Shown piece by piece: positions 9,924-18,641 of a stretch of 64,000 nucleotides of DNA. The notes under the pieces were generated by a model. The model had not been told where the DNA came from and ran no database searches. It worked only from the letters and a program-made list of their open reading frames with translations. The stretch is from Chelativorans alearensis. GTDB taxonomy: Bacteria > Pseudomonadota > Alphaproteobacteria > Rhizobiales > Rhizobiaceae. Where the stretch lies: assembly GCF_010993735.1 (NCBI RefSeq), contig NZ_WQNI01000006.1, positions 1-64,000 on the forward strand, in the 5' to 3' direction. Position numbers and translations under genes: made by a program. How positions within the stretch are numbered: position 1 is the first letter of the stretch; each line of letters starts with the position of its first letter.

Positions 9924-10019
9924 CGGAAAGTTCCCTCTCCGGAACGGTGCCCTGTCTCCTCCCGTCCTACGGGCCGCAATCCTGGATTTCCCCAACGCGA
10001 AGCGGACGCTTGCCTCTCA

Positions 10020-10235
10020 TCAGGCGACGTCGTCGAGCCCGGCATTCACCAGCCCGAGCGGCGTGCGGCGGCCGAGCGCCCAGGAGCGCATCATGCGGCT
10101 CGCCACCTCTTCGCGCCCCTTCTGGTCGGTGCGGTCGATGCCCAGCTCCGCGCACACGGCCTCCACCGCCGTGCGGATCTCCGCCAGTTCCTCGGTATCG
10201 AACATACCCGTGACGGCCTTTCCGGACGTTGTCAT
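10020..10235 (-). CDS. Small conserved rhizobial protein of unknown function
   Basis: A 71-aa protein starting MTTSGKAVTGMFDTEELAEI. It is helical and charged (FDTEELAEIRTAVEAVCAEL, RMMRSWALGRRTPLGLVNAG), with no signal peptide or membrane segment. I recall similar small proteins in many Rhizobiales genomes, without a function. A strong ribosome site (GGAAGGAGACC) fixes the start; longer frames upstream are not supported. It lies downstream of nothing obvious on its strand and is followed by clpS after about 100 bases, so the two may share a transcript. Confidence 0.7.
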   Translation of the reverse strand: MTTSGKAVTGMFDTEELAEIRTAVEAVCAELGIDRTDQKGREEVASRMMRSWALGRRTPLGLVNAGLDDVA

Positions 10236-10456
10236 GTCCGGTCTCCTTCCAAAGCCTTCGCACCCGAATGGAGCGATTATCATTCCATTATCATGCACGA
10301 TTATGGCCGCCAGATGAAGCGATTTGATTCGTTTGGCCGGTGTCAAGGTGAAAATCGCGTTTTCCGCCGCTTCCATTTCCGCTTCCGCCCGGCATACAAT
10401 TGCTGTCACAAATGCCGGATAAGCATTTCTCGCGGTTCAAAACGAGGGATTCGATA

Positions 10457-11677
10457 ATGAAGATTGCTGTTCTGGGCGGCGACGGTTTCGTCGGCTGGCC
10501 GACGTCGCTGCACCTGTCCGCAAGGGACCACGAGGTTCACATCCTCGACAATCTCTCGCGCCGGTGGATCGATACGGAACTCGGCGTCCAGTCGCTCACG
10601 CCGATGGACTCCATCCAGGAGCGCACGCGCATCTGGCACCAGGAGACAGGGCGGCGCATCCATTTCCATCTGATCGACCTTGCCCGCGACTACGAGGTGC
10701 TGAAGGCCTGGCTGGCAGAGCACCGGCCGGACGCCATCGTCCATTTCGCCGAGCAGCGCGCTGCGCCGTATTCCATGAAAAGCGACCGGCACAAGAACTA
10801 CACGGTCAACAACAACGTCAACGCCACCCACAACCTCTTGAACGCCATGGTCGAGATCGATCTCGACGCGCATCTTGTGCATCTCGGCACCATGGGCGTC
10901 TACGGCTATTCCTCGGTGGGGGCGGCGATCCCGGAGGGCTACCTGCCGGTCGGTGTGGAGACGCTCTCCGGCGAGACGGCGAGGCAGGAGATCCTCTACC
11001 CGGCCAATCCCGGCTCCATCTACCACATGACCAAGTGCCTCGATCAGCTTCTCTTCCAGTTCTACGCCAAGAACGACGGCCTCAGGATCACCGACCTCCA
11101 CCAGGGCATCGTCTGGGGCACGCATACGGACGAGACGAAGCTGCACCAGCAGCTCATCAACCGCTTCGATTATGACGGCGACTACGGCACGGTCCTCAAC
11201 CGCTTCCTCATCCAGGCGGCGATCGGCTATCCGCTCACCGTGCACGGCACGGGCGGCCAGACGCGGGCCTTTATCCATATCCAGGATTCGGTGCGCTGCA
11301 TCGATCTGGCGCTGGAAAGCCCGCCGGTGCGCGGCGAGCGGGTGAAGATCTTCAACCAGATGACGGAGACGCACCGGGTGCGGGATCTGGCCGAGCTGGT
11401 GGCCCGCATGACCGGCGCCAAGGTTGCCTATCTCCCCAACCCGCGCAAGGAGGCGGCGGAGAACGAGCTGGTGGTGAGGAACGAGCAGTTCCTGGAACTC
11501 GGCCTCAACCCGACAACGCTTGCGGAGGGGCTTCTCACCGAGGTGGTGGATGTGGCGAAGAAATACGCCTACCGCGTCGACCGCAGCCGCATCCCCTCCA
11601 TCTCCGCCTGGACCAAGGACATCGCCCCCACCATCGAGCGCGACCCGGAGGGCAAGCGGCTGAAGAGCGTGGGGTGA
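10457..11677 (+). CDS. sqdB: UDP-sulfoquinovose synthase
   Basis: SqdB, 406 aa, uses UDP-glucose and sulfite to make UDP-sulfoquinovose, the head-group donor of the sulfolipid SQDG. It is an extended short-chain dehydrogenase: the NAD-binding GGDGFVGWPTSLHL opens the protein, and the YHMTK catalytic Tyr-Lys pair is near residue 190. The phrases SRRWIDTELG, FAEQRAAPYSMKS, HQGIVWGT and GTGGQTRAFIHIQDS are typical of SqdB. The ATG at 10457 follows GAGGGATT. It leads a three-gene operon with a GT8 gene and an epimerase, matching the sqdBDC order I know from Sinorhizobium meliloti. A lone CTGTCAC half-site near 10403 is too weak to call a Pho box. Confidence 0.95.
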   Translation: MKIAVLGGDGFVGWPTSLHLSARDHEVHILDNLSRRWIDTELGVQSLTPMDSIQERTRIWHQETGRRIHFHLIDLARDYEVLKAWLAEHRPDAIVHFAEQRAAPYSMKSDRHKNYTVNNNVNATHNLLNAMVEIDLDAHLVHLGTMGVYGYSSVGAAIPEGYLPVGVETLSGETARQEILYPANPGSIYHMTKCLDQLLFQFYAKNDGLRITDLHQGIVWGTHTDETKLHQQLINRFDYDGDYGTVLNRFLIQAAIGYPLTVHGTGGQTRAFIHIQDSVRCIDLALESPPVRGERVKIFNQMTETHRVRDLAELVARMTGAKVAYLPNPRKEAAENELVVRNEQFLELGLNPTTLAEGLLTEVVDVAKKYAYRVDRSRIPSISAWTKDIAPTIERDPEGKRLKSVG

Positions 11678-11681
11678 GCCC

Positions 11682-12494
11682 TTGCCTCATGCCTATGTGA
11701 CCCTTGTCACCAACGCCGACTACGCCATGGGCGCGCAAGCGCTGGTGCGCTCGCTGAAATTGAGCGGCACTGGAGCCGATATCGTGGTGCTCCATACGGG
11801 CGGGGTGGCGAGCGGTGCGCTCCGGCCGTTGGCGGCGCTCGGCGCCCGGCTCGTGGAAGCCGAGCTCCTGCCGACGTCGGCCGCCTTCAACGAACGCCAC
11901 CAACGGGCGAAGCTGCATGCCGACGCCCCCTTCACCAAGGGCAACAAGCCGTCCTTCCATACGCCGCTCGACAATTTCGCCAAGCTGCGCCTGTGGCAGC
12001 TCACCGACTATGAGCGGGTGGTCTTCATCGATGCCGACGCACTGGTTCTGCGCAATATCGACCGCCTGTTTTCCTATCCCGAGTTCTCCGCCGCCCCCAA
12101 CGTCTACGAGAGCCTCGCCGATTTTCACCGGCTGAACTCCGGCGTCTTCGTCGCCCGGCCTTGCGAGAAGACGTATGACGACATGCTGGCCATGCTGGAC
12201 CGGCCCGACGCCTTCTGGCGGCGCACGGACCAGACCTTCCTGCAGGCCTTCTTCCCCGACTGGCACGGCCTGCCGGTCTTCTTCAACATGCTGCAATATG
12301 TCTGGTTCAACATGCCGGAGCTGTGGGACTGGAAGTCGGTGTCCGTCCTCCACTACCAGTATGAAAAGCCCTGGGAGAGGGATCATCCGAAGGCGGAGAA
12401 GCTGCGGCCGCTGATCGACCTCTGGCACGCCTACCATTGGGGCGAGGGCATTCCCGATATCGACCGGCTGGAAAACCCGGCTGGGGCGACATGA
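11682..12494 (+). CDS. sqdD: Family 8 glycosyltransferase, probable sulfoquinovosyltransferase
   Basis: A 270-aa GT-A fold transferase of the glycogenin/GT8 type. The metal-binding DXD is in VVFIDADALVL (Asp117 and Asp119), and HRLNSGVFVARP follows as in other members. In the sqdBDC operon of Sinorhizobium the glycogenin-like SqdD is thought to transfer sulfoquinovose to diacylglycerol, and the operon position supports the same role here. It begins with TTG four bases after the sqdB stop; no in-frame ATG occurs until residue 16, which would cut into the first beta strand. It overlaps the next gene by four bases (ATGA). Confidence 0.85.
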   Translation: MPHAYVTLVTNADYAMGAQALVRSLKLSGTGADIVVLHTGGVASGALRPLAALGARLVEAELLPTSAAFNERHQRAKLHADAPFTKGNKPSFHTPLDNFAKLRLWQLTDYERVVFIDADALVLRNIDRLFSYPEFSAAPNVYESLADFHRLNSGVFVARPCEKTYDDMLAMLDRPDAFWRRTDQTFLQAFFPDWHGLPVFFNMLQYVWFNMPELWDWKSVSVLHYQYEKPWERDHPKAEKLRPLIDLWHAYHWGEGIPDIDRLENPAGAT

Positions 12495-13387
12495 GTGCGC
12501 CGCACAGCGTCGTCTCGGGCGGCACGGGCTATGTCGGCCGCTTCATCGTCGAGGCGCTTCTTGCGGCCGGCCATGCGGTCACGGTCCTGGGGCGGTCGGC
12601 GCCGGCGGACGGCTTTTTTTCGGCGCCGGTGCGGTTCCTGCCTCTTTCGCTGGAGCCGGCGGCCGCGTCACCCGCGCCCTTCAAGGGCGCGGATTTCCTT
12701 GTGCACGCGGCCTTCGACCATGTGCCGGGGCGATACCGTGGTGGGGAAGGGAACGACCCGGAGGCTTTCCGCCGCCGCAATCTTCAAGGGACCGTAGCGC
12801 TCTTCACGGCGGCAAGGGATGCGGGCGTGCGGCGTGCGGTGTTCCTGTCGAGCCGCGCCGTCTACGGTCCGCGCCCGCCGGGAACGTGGCTGGAAGAGGG
12901 GGACGACGCGCGGCCCGACACGCTCTACGGCGCGGTGAAACTTGCGGCAGAACGGATGCTGGAAGGGCTGTCGGATGCCCGCTTTCGCGGCGTCAGCCTG
13001 CGCGTCACCGGTGTCTATGGCCCGGCGGGGCCGGGGCACGCGCATAAGTGGGCCGGCCTTTTTGCCGACTATCTGGCTGGCAGAGCGATCGATCCACGCG
13101 CCGGAACGGAGGTGCATGGGCGCGACGTGGCGGCGGCGGTGCGGCTGGTTCTGGAAAAGGACGCGCCTGCGGGTCCGGTCCTGAACGTCTCGGACGTTTT
13201 GGTGGATCGGCGCGACATTCTGGCGATCGTGAAGCGGGAGACGGGTGCGCCGCACCCACTGCCGGGAACGGCCGACAAGGAAGCCGTCAACGCCATGCGC
13301 TGCGAGAGGCTTTCCGCCCTCGGCTGGCGGCCGGGCGGCATGGCATTGTTGGAGGAAACGGTCGCGCGGCTGGCTGTGGGTGGGTGA
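12491..13387 (+). CDS. sqdC: NAD-dependent epimerase/dehydratase, SqdC-like
   Basis: A 298-aa extended short-chain dehydrogenase with the nucleotide-binding GGTGYVGRFIVEALL at the start, SSRAVYGP in the middle and LYGAVKLAAE as the Tyr-x-x-x-Lys motif. The start overlaps the stop of the GT8 gene (ATGA), so translation is probably coupled. In Sinorhizobium the third gene of the sulfolipid operon, sqdC, encodes a reductase-like protein whose exact step is unclear; this gene has the same place and general fold. Assignment as sqdC rests on that context more than on sequence. Confidence 0.72.
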   Translation: MSAPHSVVSGGTGYVGRFIVEALLAAGHAVTVLGRSAPADGFFSAPVRFLPLSLEPAAASPAPFKGADFLVHAAFDHVPGRYRGGEGNDPEAFRRRNLQGTVALFTAARDAGVRRAVFLSSRAVYGPRPPGTWLEEGDDARPDTLYGAVKLAAERMLEGLSDARFRGVSLRVTGVYGPAGPGHAHKWAGLFADYLAGRAIDPRAGTEVHGRDVAAAVRLVLEKDAPAGPVLNVSDVLVDRRDILAIVKRETGAPHPLPGTADKEAVNAMRCERLSALGWRPGGMALLEETVARLAVGG

Positions 13388-13555
13388 GAAGCGGCGTGTC
13401 GGGCATGGGATTGCCGTCGAGAGCCCGCTTTGCCGGCTTCACAAAATGATTCAAGTCGTTGAGAGTTTGCCCGAGTTTGCTTGCAGTCCGATTCCGCTTG
13501 CGCCTGCAACATCCTGAAAATGAATCCGAAAATGTGATCATCGGAGATAACGGCG

Positions 13556-13948
13556 ATGTCAGAAAACCATACGGAGCCTCAGGGCGATCTCACCCTGCGC
13601 ACCCAGGCGATGCCGGGCGACGCCAATGCCGCGGGCGACATCTTCGGCGGCTGGGTGATGGCGCAGATGGACCTGGCAAGCGGCATCCGCGCGGCGGAGC
13701 GGGCGCGCGGGCGCGTGGTGACGGCAGCGGTCAAGGAGATGGCTTTCGCCAAGCCGGTGCAGATCGGCGACACATTGTGCGTCTACACACGCGTTGTCAG
13801 CGTCGGGCGCACGTCCATGGTGTTGAAGGTGGAGGCGTGGTCGCAGCGCTACCTGTCGGATGTCATGGAAATGGTCACGAGTGCCGATTTCGTGATGGTG
13901 GCGCTCGATGCGACCGGCCGGCCAACGCCGGTGCCGCCGGAGCTTTGA
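13556..13948 (+). CDS. Acyl-CoA thioesterase, YciA-like hotdog protein
   Basis: A 130-aa hotdog-fold thioesterase that hydrolyses acyl-CoA. The conserved MPGDANAAGDIFGGWVMAQMD carries the catalytic Asn/Asp region; VVTAAVKEMAFAKPVQIGD and ADFVMVALDATGRP complete the YciA/acyl-CoA hydrolase pattern. The length is normal for a single-hotdog member. The ATG at 13556 follows GGAGATAACGGCG. The physiological substrate is not readable. It is alone on its strand, separated from sqdC by 168 bases. Confidence 0.88.
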   Translation: MSENHTEPQGDLTLRTQAMPGDANAAGDIFGGWVMAQMDLASGIRAAERARGRVVTAAVKEMAFAKPVQIGDTLCVYTRVVSVGRTSMVLKVEAWSQRYLSDVMEMVTSADFVMVALDATGRPTPVPPEL

Positions 13949-13973
13949 AACCCATGATCGATCTCTTTGTTTG

Positions 13974-14015
13974 AGCATGATCTTTTCCGAAAACCGCTTT
14001 TCGGAATCATGTTCC
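13974..14015. repeat. Short palindromic repeat: CATGAT..TTCCGAAAA / TTTTCGGAATCATG
   Basis: CATGATCTTTTCCGAAAA is followed by its near-complement TTTTCGGAATCATG. It lies between the convergent thioesterase and CNNM genes and is related in sequence to the larger palindrome at 53953-54000, which also contains TTCCGAAAACCG. It may help end transcription from both sides. Confidence 0.6.
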
Positions 14016-14076
14016 AGGTTCGCTGCTCGTCCAGCTAAGCGTGTCCGCGCTGTTGACGTACGGCGGTCCCGTCCGT

Positions 14077-15372
14077 TCAGCCATCCTTCGCCGGCGCATT
14101 CTGCTTCGTGGCAAGCACACGGTCGATGCGCCGGCCGTCGAGGTCGACGATCTCGAAGCGCCAGCCCATCGCATCGACCCTTGCTCCGGTTCTCGGCAGT
14201 TCCTGGGTGTAGGAGAGGAGGAAGCCGGCAAGCGTCGTGTAACTGCGGTCTGCCGGCAGGAGAAAGCCCAGATGGTCGGCCATCTCGTCGGCCGGCATCA
14301 GGCCGGGTAAAAGCCACGAGCCGTCCTCGCGCTGGACGATGTCGAGTTCGCCTTCCTCCGCATCGGCGCGGAACACACCGGCAATCGCCTCCAATACGTC
14401 GGCGGGCGTGACGATGCCCTCGAAGCTTCCGTATTCGTCATGCACCAGCGCCATCGGCACCTCCGCCTGGCGCAGCGCGGCGAGCACGTCGAGGGCGTCG
14501 GCGAAATCGTGCACGACGGGCACGGGGTGGACATGCGCCCGCATGTCCAGCGGCTCTTCGGACAGCCTTGCGGCCAGAAGCTCGCGGACCTTGAGGACAC
14601 CCACAAGCTGGTCGGCGGAGCCCTCGCCGGCGGGCAGCAGCGAATGATCCGTCTCGCGCAGCGCTTTCGTCAGGGCGTCGCGGCCTTGCGACAGGTCCAC
14701 CCAGTCCACTTCGCCGCGCGGCGTCATGATGGCCCGGGCCTTGCGGTCGGCGAGCCGCATGACGCCGGAAATCATGCGCCGCTCGTCGGATTCGATGGTG
14801 CCGGTGTGCTCGGCCTCGGCGATGAGGGTGCGGATTTCCTCGTCGGTGACACGGCCGGAGGGTTCCGCGCTCTGGCCGAGGAGGGCGAGCACGGCGCGGC
14901 CGGAGATATCGAGCAGCCAGACGAGCGGCAAGGCGACGCGGGACATGGCCATCAAGAAGGGGGCTACGCGGATGGCGATGCTCTCGGCGTGCTTCAGCGC
15001 CAACTGCTTCGGCACAAGCTCACCGATGATCAGCGAGACATAGGTGATGAGCGCCACGACGACGCCGACGCCAGCCGAACTGGCGATTGCCGGGGACAGG
15101 CCGAGCGTTTCCAGCCAGCCGGCAAGGCGCACGCCGATGGTGGCGCCGGAGAAGGCGCCGGAAAGCACGCCCACCAGCGTGATGCCGATCTGCACGGTGG
15201 AGAGGAAGCGGCCGGGGTCGGCCGAAAGCTTGAGCGCGCGGCCGGCACCCCGTTCGTTCTGGCGGGCTCTGAGCCGGGCAGGGCGGGCGGAAACGACCGC
15301 CAGCTCCGACATGGCCATGAAGCCATTGAAGAGGATGAGCACCAGGAGGATCGTGATTTCGACGGCGAGCAT
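14077..15372 (-). CDS. Hemolysin-family (CNNM/CorC-type) membrane protein with CBS pair
   Basis: A 431-aa inner-membrane protein. The N-terminal CNNM domain (about 1-190) has three to four membrane segments (LAVEITILLVLILFNGFMAM, ASSAGVGVVVALITYVSLIIGE) and the conserved ELAVVSARPARLR and GELVPKQLAL. Two CBS domains follow (about 205-330; IMTPRGEVDWVDL, YGSFEGIVTPADVLEAI), then a CorC/HlyC domain (about 345-425). Members are linked to magnesium or cobalt export rather than to true haemolysis. It is encoded alone, convergent with the thioesterase gene. Confidence 0.9.
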   Translation of the reverse strand: MLAVEITILLVLILFNGFMAMSELAVVSARPARLRARQNERGAGRALKLSADPGRFLSTVQIGITLVGVLSGAFSGATIGVRLAGWLETLGLSPAIASSAGVGVVVALITYVSLIIGELVPKQLALKHAESIAIRVAPFLMAMSRVALPLVWLLDISGRAVLALLGQSAEPSGRVTDEEIRTLIAEAEHTGTIESDERRMISGVMRLADRKARAIMTPRGEVDWVDLSQGRDALTKALRETDHSLLPAGEGSADQLVGVLKVRELLAARLSEEPLDMRAHVHPVPVVHDFADALDVLAALRQAEVPMALVHDEYGSFEGIVTPADVLEAIAGVFRADAEEGELDIVQREDGSWLLPGLMPADEMADHLGFLLPADRSYTTLAGFLLSYTQELPRTGARVDAMGWRFEIVDLDGRRIDRVLATKQNAPAKDG

Positions 15373-15449
15373 GGATGCTCTCTAACACCGATGGGAGGCA
15401 ATAAGCGAGCCGGCGCGACACCCTTTGCACATAGGGAGGGCGCGCGGTG

Positions 15450-16229
15450 CTACCGGCATGCGCGGTAGCCGTTGTTCCTGTCCTTTATGTCGAAGTGGAA
15501 ATGGTCCTTGTGGTCGGCGTCGTAACCCGGCCCGAGCACCGTTGTGAAATAGCCGCAACCTTCTGCCCGCACCTTGTTGAGCAGGCTCTTCTGGCGGAAG
15601 GCGAAGAAGCCGGGACGGCGCACGTCGATGTCCCTGCCGTTCTTGAGGACGATGCTCATGATGTCGAGGGCGTTGCCTTTGGAATGTTCCGAGGCGACGC
15701 TGGTGCCGCGGATGCGCCGGCAGGAGTAGCTGGAGCCCTGGCGGATGGTGCCGATGCCGGAAAGGTAGCGCGTACGCGCGGCGGGGGCGAGCTCGTTCTT
15801 GGTCCAGCGGGCGACGGTGGCTGCCATCTGGCAGTTGAGCGTGGCGGCGGGCTTCATCTCGACGCCGCCGGAAAGCCCGCTCACCTCCACGGGATAGTCG
15901 ATGCGGCAGGCGCCGCCATCGTCGATGGGCTCGAGGTCGCGATAGGTGACACCGAGGCGCTTCAACTCGCGGCGGCAGGCAACCTCTTCGGCGGGCATGA
16001 GGGAAGAAGGCGCGCGCGGCAGGGTGAAGCGCGGGTAGCTCGTCATCATGGGGTTGGACGGCACGAGGTCCTGCAGACCGCTGCCGGAGACGGCAGCCGT
16101 CGTCGTGCCGACGTCCACGTCCGGGCGCAGCACCGTATCCACGGTGCAGGCGGAGATCGCCGTCACTGCGAGGAGCGCCAGGCCCGTCCATGCCAGGCGG
16201 GGCCGCTCAAATACGCTTTTTCTGTCCAC
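15450..16229 (-). CDS. Extensin-like C-terminal domain protein, probable lipoprotein
   Basis: About 259 aa. The N-terminus (MDRKSVFERPRL..LALLAVTAISAC) looks like a lipoprotein signal with a TAISAC lipobox. The C-terminal extensin-like domain (about 90-259) shows CRRELKRLGVTY, CRIDYPVEV, STSVASEHSKGNALDI-type and DADHKDHFHFDI motifs. SEHSKGNALD and HFHFD resemble the metal-binding motifs of D-Ala-D-Ala/LAS peptidases, so a cell-wall role is likely. The start is uncertain: GTG at 16229 and GTG at 16268 are both possible and neither has a strong ribosome site. A paralog lies 95-135 bases upstream in the same direction. Confidence 0.85.
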   Translation of the reverse strand: MDRKSVFERPRLAWTGLALLAVTAISACTVDTVLRPDVDVGTTTAAVSGSGLQDLVPSNPMMTSYPRFTLPRAPSSLMPAEEVACRRELKRLGVTYRDLEPIDDGGACRIDYPVEVSGLSGGVEMKPAATLNCQMAATVARWTKNELAPAARTRYLSGIGTIRQGSSYSCRRIRGTSVASEHSKGNALDIMSIVLKNGRDIDVRRPGFFAFRQKSLLNKVRAEGCGYFTTVLGPGYDADHKDHFHFDIKDRNNGYRACR

Positions 16230-16363
16230 TATCGGCCCACCACCGGCGCGCGTCCGGCTCCCTGTCACGGAGGGCGAGCCTACCGCCGAAGGGTAAAGGA
16301 AAGCTCAGTGCGCGGATTCAGGCCTGTGGCCAAAATGCGGCGGCGGCAGCATTTTCAGGCGCT

Positions 16364-17071
16364 CTAACGGCAATAGGGGTTGCGGCGCTTCTTCACGTCG
16401 AAGTGGAAGTGATCGGCATGGTCGGCGTTCGTGCCGGGGCCAAGCACGGTGGTGAAGGGGCCGCAGGCAGCGGTGCGGATGTCGGCGAGGAATTTCGCTT
16501 CCGCGCCCTTGGCGCTGCCACCCACCTCCACCCGCCGCCCGTCGGACAGTTCTATGGCGGAAATGTCCAGCGCATTGCCGAAGGCGTGCTCGGAGAGCTT
16601 TGCCATGCCGTTGATCGGGCGGCAGACATAGGCGGAGCCGTGGACGACCGTCGCTATCTGGGTATCGAGATGCTTCTTCGCTGCCGCGGCGCCCTTCTTC
16701 TGGAACAGGGCGGCGGCGGCGCGGGCGGTGCGGCAGTTGAGAACGGCCGCCGGCCGCAAGCGCATTTTCGGGGAAAGCGCGGTCACCTCCAGGGGGTGGG
16801 GCAGGGCGCAGCCGCCTTTCGCCTTCACGGCGGGCGCGGCGGTGAAGGCGACGCCGAGGGCGCGGAGCTCCTTCCGGCAGGCGGTCTCCGCGGCCGGCAT
16901 GGCGCGCGAGGCCGGCTTTTCCACCGCGGGTGCTTGCAGCAGAGCCTCGGCGCGCCGTTGCGGGATCGGGGCACGATCGGGAAGCTCGACTGCGCCGGCA
17001 AGGGAGCCTACCGCGGCGAGGCAGAGCATGGCTATGGATGCAAGGCTGGAGAGTGAATGTCGGACGGTCAT
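16364..17071 (-). CDS. Extensin-like C-terminal domain protein, exported paralog
   Basis: A 235-aa protein with a cleavable signal (MTVRHSLSSLASIAMLCLAA..GSLAGAVE). The extensin-like domain repeats the plan of its neighbour: CRKELRALGVAF, GGCALPHPLEVTALS, SEHAFGNALDISAIEL, GPFTTVLGPG and DADHADHFHFDVK. HAFGNALD and HFHFD are LAS-type metal-ligand motifs. The pair looks like an old tandem duplication that diverged: this copy has a signal-peptidase I type leader, the other a lipobox. A role in peptidoglycan modification is inferred from the fold family. Confidence 0.87.
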   Translation of the reverse strand: MTVRHSLSSLASIAMLCLAAVGSLAGAVELPDRAPIPQRRAEALLQAPAVEKPASRAMPAAETACRKELRALGVAFTAAPAVKAKGGCALPHPLEVTALSPKMRLRPAAVLNCRTARAAAALFQKKGAAAAKKHLDTQIATVVHGSAYVCRPINGMAKLSEHAFGNALDISAIELSDGRRVEVGGSAKGAEAKFLADIRTAACGPFTTVLGPGTNADHADHFHFDVKKRRNPYCR

Positions 17072-17130
17072 CGAATTGCAATATCTATTAAAAATCGCAT
17101 GTGTAACAAAATATACAACCTATGATAGCA

Positions 17131-17595
17131 CTAAGCGCCGATGGTTTCCAGCCCATCTTCCAGCCAGTCGCCCAGCATGGGCATGCTGAGGAGATAGCCG
17201 GCCAGGCGGCTGTTCACCCGCAGCCGCGCGTCGGCCACAGCGTCCAGCCATTCCTCCGCATCGTAGTCGCCGCGTCCGATCCAGGCGATGGCCAGAAGCT
17301 CGGACGCCTCGTCGACGTTCAGGTCGGCGATCAGCTCGCGGAATTCCTCTTCCGTGAGGTTTTCCTCCTTTTCCTCGGCGAGCCCATCGTGATTGTGGCG
17401 GTCGGAGGCATCGCCGCCGAACTCGACCTCGTGCTCCTTGCCGTCGTCATAGTCGTCGTTGACGGCAGCCGAAATGGCGCGCGCCTTCTCGGCCAGCAGG
17501 CGCACAGTGTCCGGCCCCAGCGACAGTTCCCATTCCTTTTCGACCGGCTTCTTCACGCACCGCTCCATCGACACATGAGCCCTGCCGACGATCAT
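17131..17595 (-). CDS. DUF3775 domain protein
   Basis: About 154 aa, acidic, no signal or membrane segment. The C-terminal half carries the DUF3775 pattern: NVDEASELLAIAWIGRGDYDAEEW and RLAGYLLSMPMLGDWLEDGL; the N-terminal part has LSLGPDTVRLLAEKARAI. Function is unknown; the family is common in alphaproteobacteria. Three starts are possible (ATG 17595, GTG 17574, ATG 17568); MERC at 17568 is the closest to the family length. It lies between the extensin pair and a DMT transporter on the same strand. Confidence 0.8.
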   Translation of the reverse strand: MIVGRAHVSMERCVKKPVEKEWELSLGPDTVRLLAEKARAISAAVNDDYDDGKEHEVEFGGDASDRHNHDGLAEEKEENLTEEEFRELIADLNVDEASELLAIAWIGRGDYDAEEWLDAVADARLRVNSRLAGYLLSMPMLGDWLEDGLETIGA

Positions 17596-17631
17596 AGCGC
17601 ATCTTGGAGCGGATTTGTGCAGGCCGGTGGG

Positions 17632-18519
17632 TCAGGACGTCGCGCGGCGGGCGCGCAGCGCCGGCACGACCTCGACGAGGAGGATGGCCGAGAAGATCAG
17701 GCCGCAGCCGGCAAGGCCGGATGCGGGCAGCCGCTCGCCCAGGAAGAGGGCGCCGAAAAGGGCGGCGAAGACGGCCTCGGTGGACAGAAAAATGGCCGCC
17801 TGCGGCGCTGTCGTGTAGCGCTGGCCGACGACCTGGAGCGTGAAGGCGATGCCGCCGGAGAAGATGCCGGCATAGAGGATCTCGGGGAGCGCGGCGCGGA
17901 TGGCGGCGAACTGGACCGGCTCGACCATGAGCGCGATGGCCAGCGCCACGACGGCAGTGACAGAAAACTGGGTGACGGCGAGCGTGACCGGCCGCCCGGT
18001 ACGGCTGGCGCTGCGGGCGATATAGATAACCTGGAGCGCCCAGAAGGCGGCGCACAGGATCGTCAGCCAGTCGCCCACGACGAGCGCCACCGCGCCGCCG
18101 CCCGAAAGCAGCCAGATGCCGGTGAGGGCGAAAAGGGCCGCCGGCCACACCGCGCGGTGCGGCCATTGCCGGAACAGCAATACGCCGAAGAAGGGCACCA
18201 TCACAACGTAAAGGCCGGTGAGGAAGCCGGCGTTGGTGACGGTGGTCGTCATCAGCCCGACCTGCTGCGCGGCCATGCCGCCGAAAAGCAAAAGGCCGAT
18301 CAAGATGAAGGCGCGCCAATGCTCGGGCGCGAGCGGCGCTTGCGCCCGCCTGCCTTCGCGCAGCGCGAATGGCAGCATGGAAAGGCAGGCGATGGCAAAA
18401 CGCAGGCCGATGAAGAGAAACGGCCCCACCGCCTCCATCGCCGTCGACTGGGCGACGAAGCCCATGCCCCACATGGCACCGGCGGCGAGCAGAAGCGTGT
18501 TGGCCTGGAAACGGGTCAT
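17632..18519 (-). CDS. DMT-family (EamA) transporter
   Basis: A 295-aa inner-membrane protein with about ten hydrophobic segments arranged as two EamA repeats. The first starts at TLLLAAGAMWGMGFVAQST and the second at WLTILCAAFWALQVIYIARS. The signature LLLFGGMAAQQVGLMTTTVTNAGFLTGLYVVMVPF and the late STEAVFAALFGALFLGERL are typical of drug/metabolite exporters of the RhaT/YdcZ-like group. Substrate cannot be predicted. It stands alone. Confidence 0.88.
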   Translation of the reverse strand: MTRFQANTLLLAAGAMWGMGFVAQSTAMEAVGPFLFIGLRFAIACLSMLPFALREGRRAQAPLAPEHWRAFILIGLLLFGGMAAQQVGLMTTTVTNAGFLTGLYVVMVPFFGVLLFRQWPHRAVWPAALFALTGIWLLSGGGAVALVVGDWLTILCAAFWALQVIYIARSASRTGRPVTLAVTQFSVTAVVALAIALMVEPVQFAAIRAALPEILYAGIFSGGIAFTLQVVGQRYTTAPQAAIFLSTEAVFAALFGALFLGERLPASGLAGCGLIFSAILLVEVVPALRARRATS

Positions 18520-18641
18520 GGCGGGACGTGGGGAGGTTTTTCGGACCGGGCGGTCTTAGCAGCGGTATTGTAGGGGAGCAAAGCCTTTTGCGTCTTTCCC
18601 CGGATACGGTGACCGCTCTCGAAGCAGGGGAGATCCGCTTC

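Noticed and set aside
10403-10420. Pho box upstream of sqdB
   Set aside because: Only one heptamer (CTGTCAC) fits; the second unit GCCGGAT matches two of seven positions.
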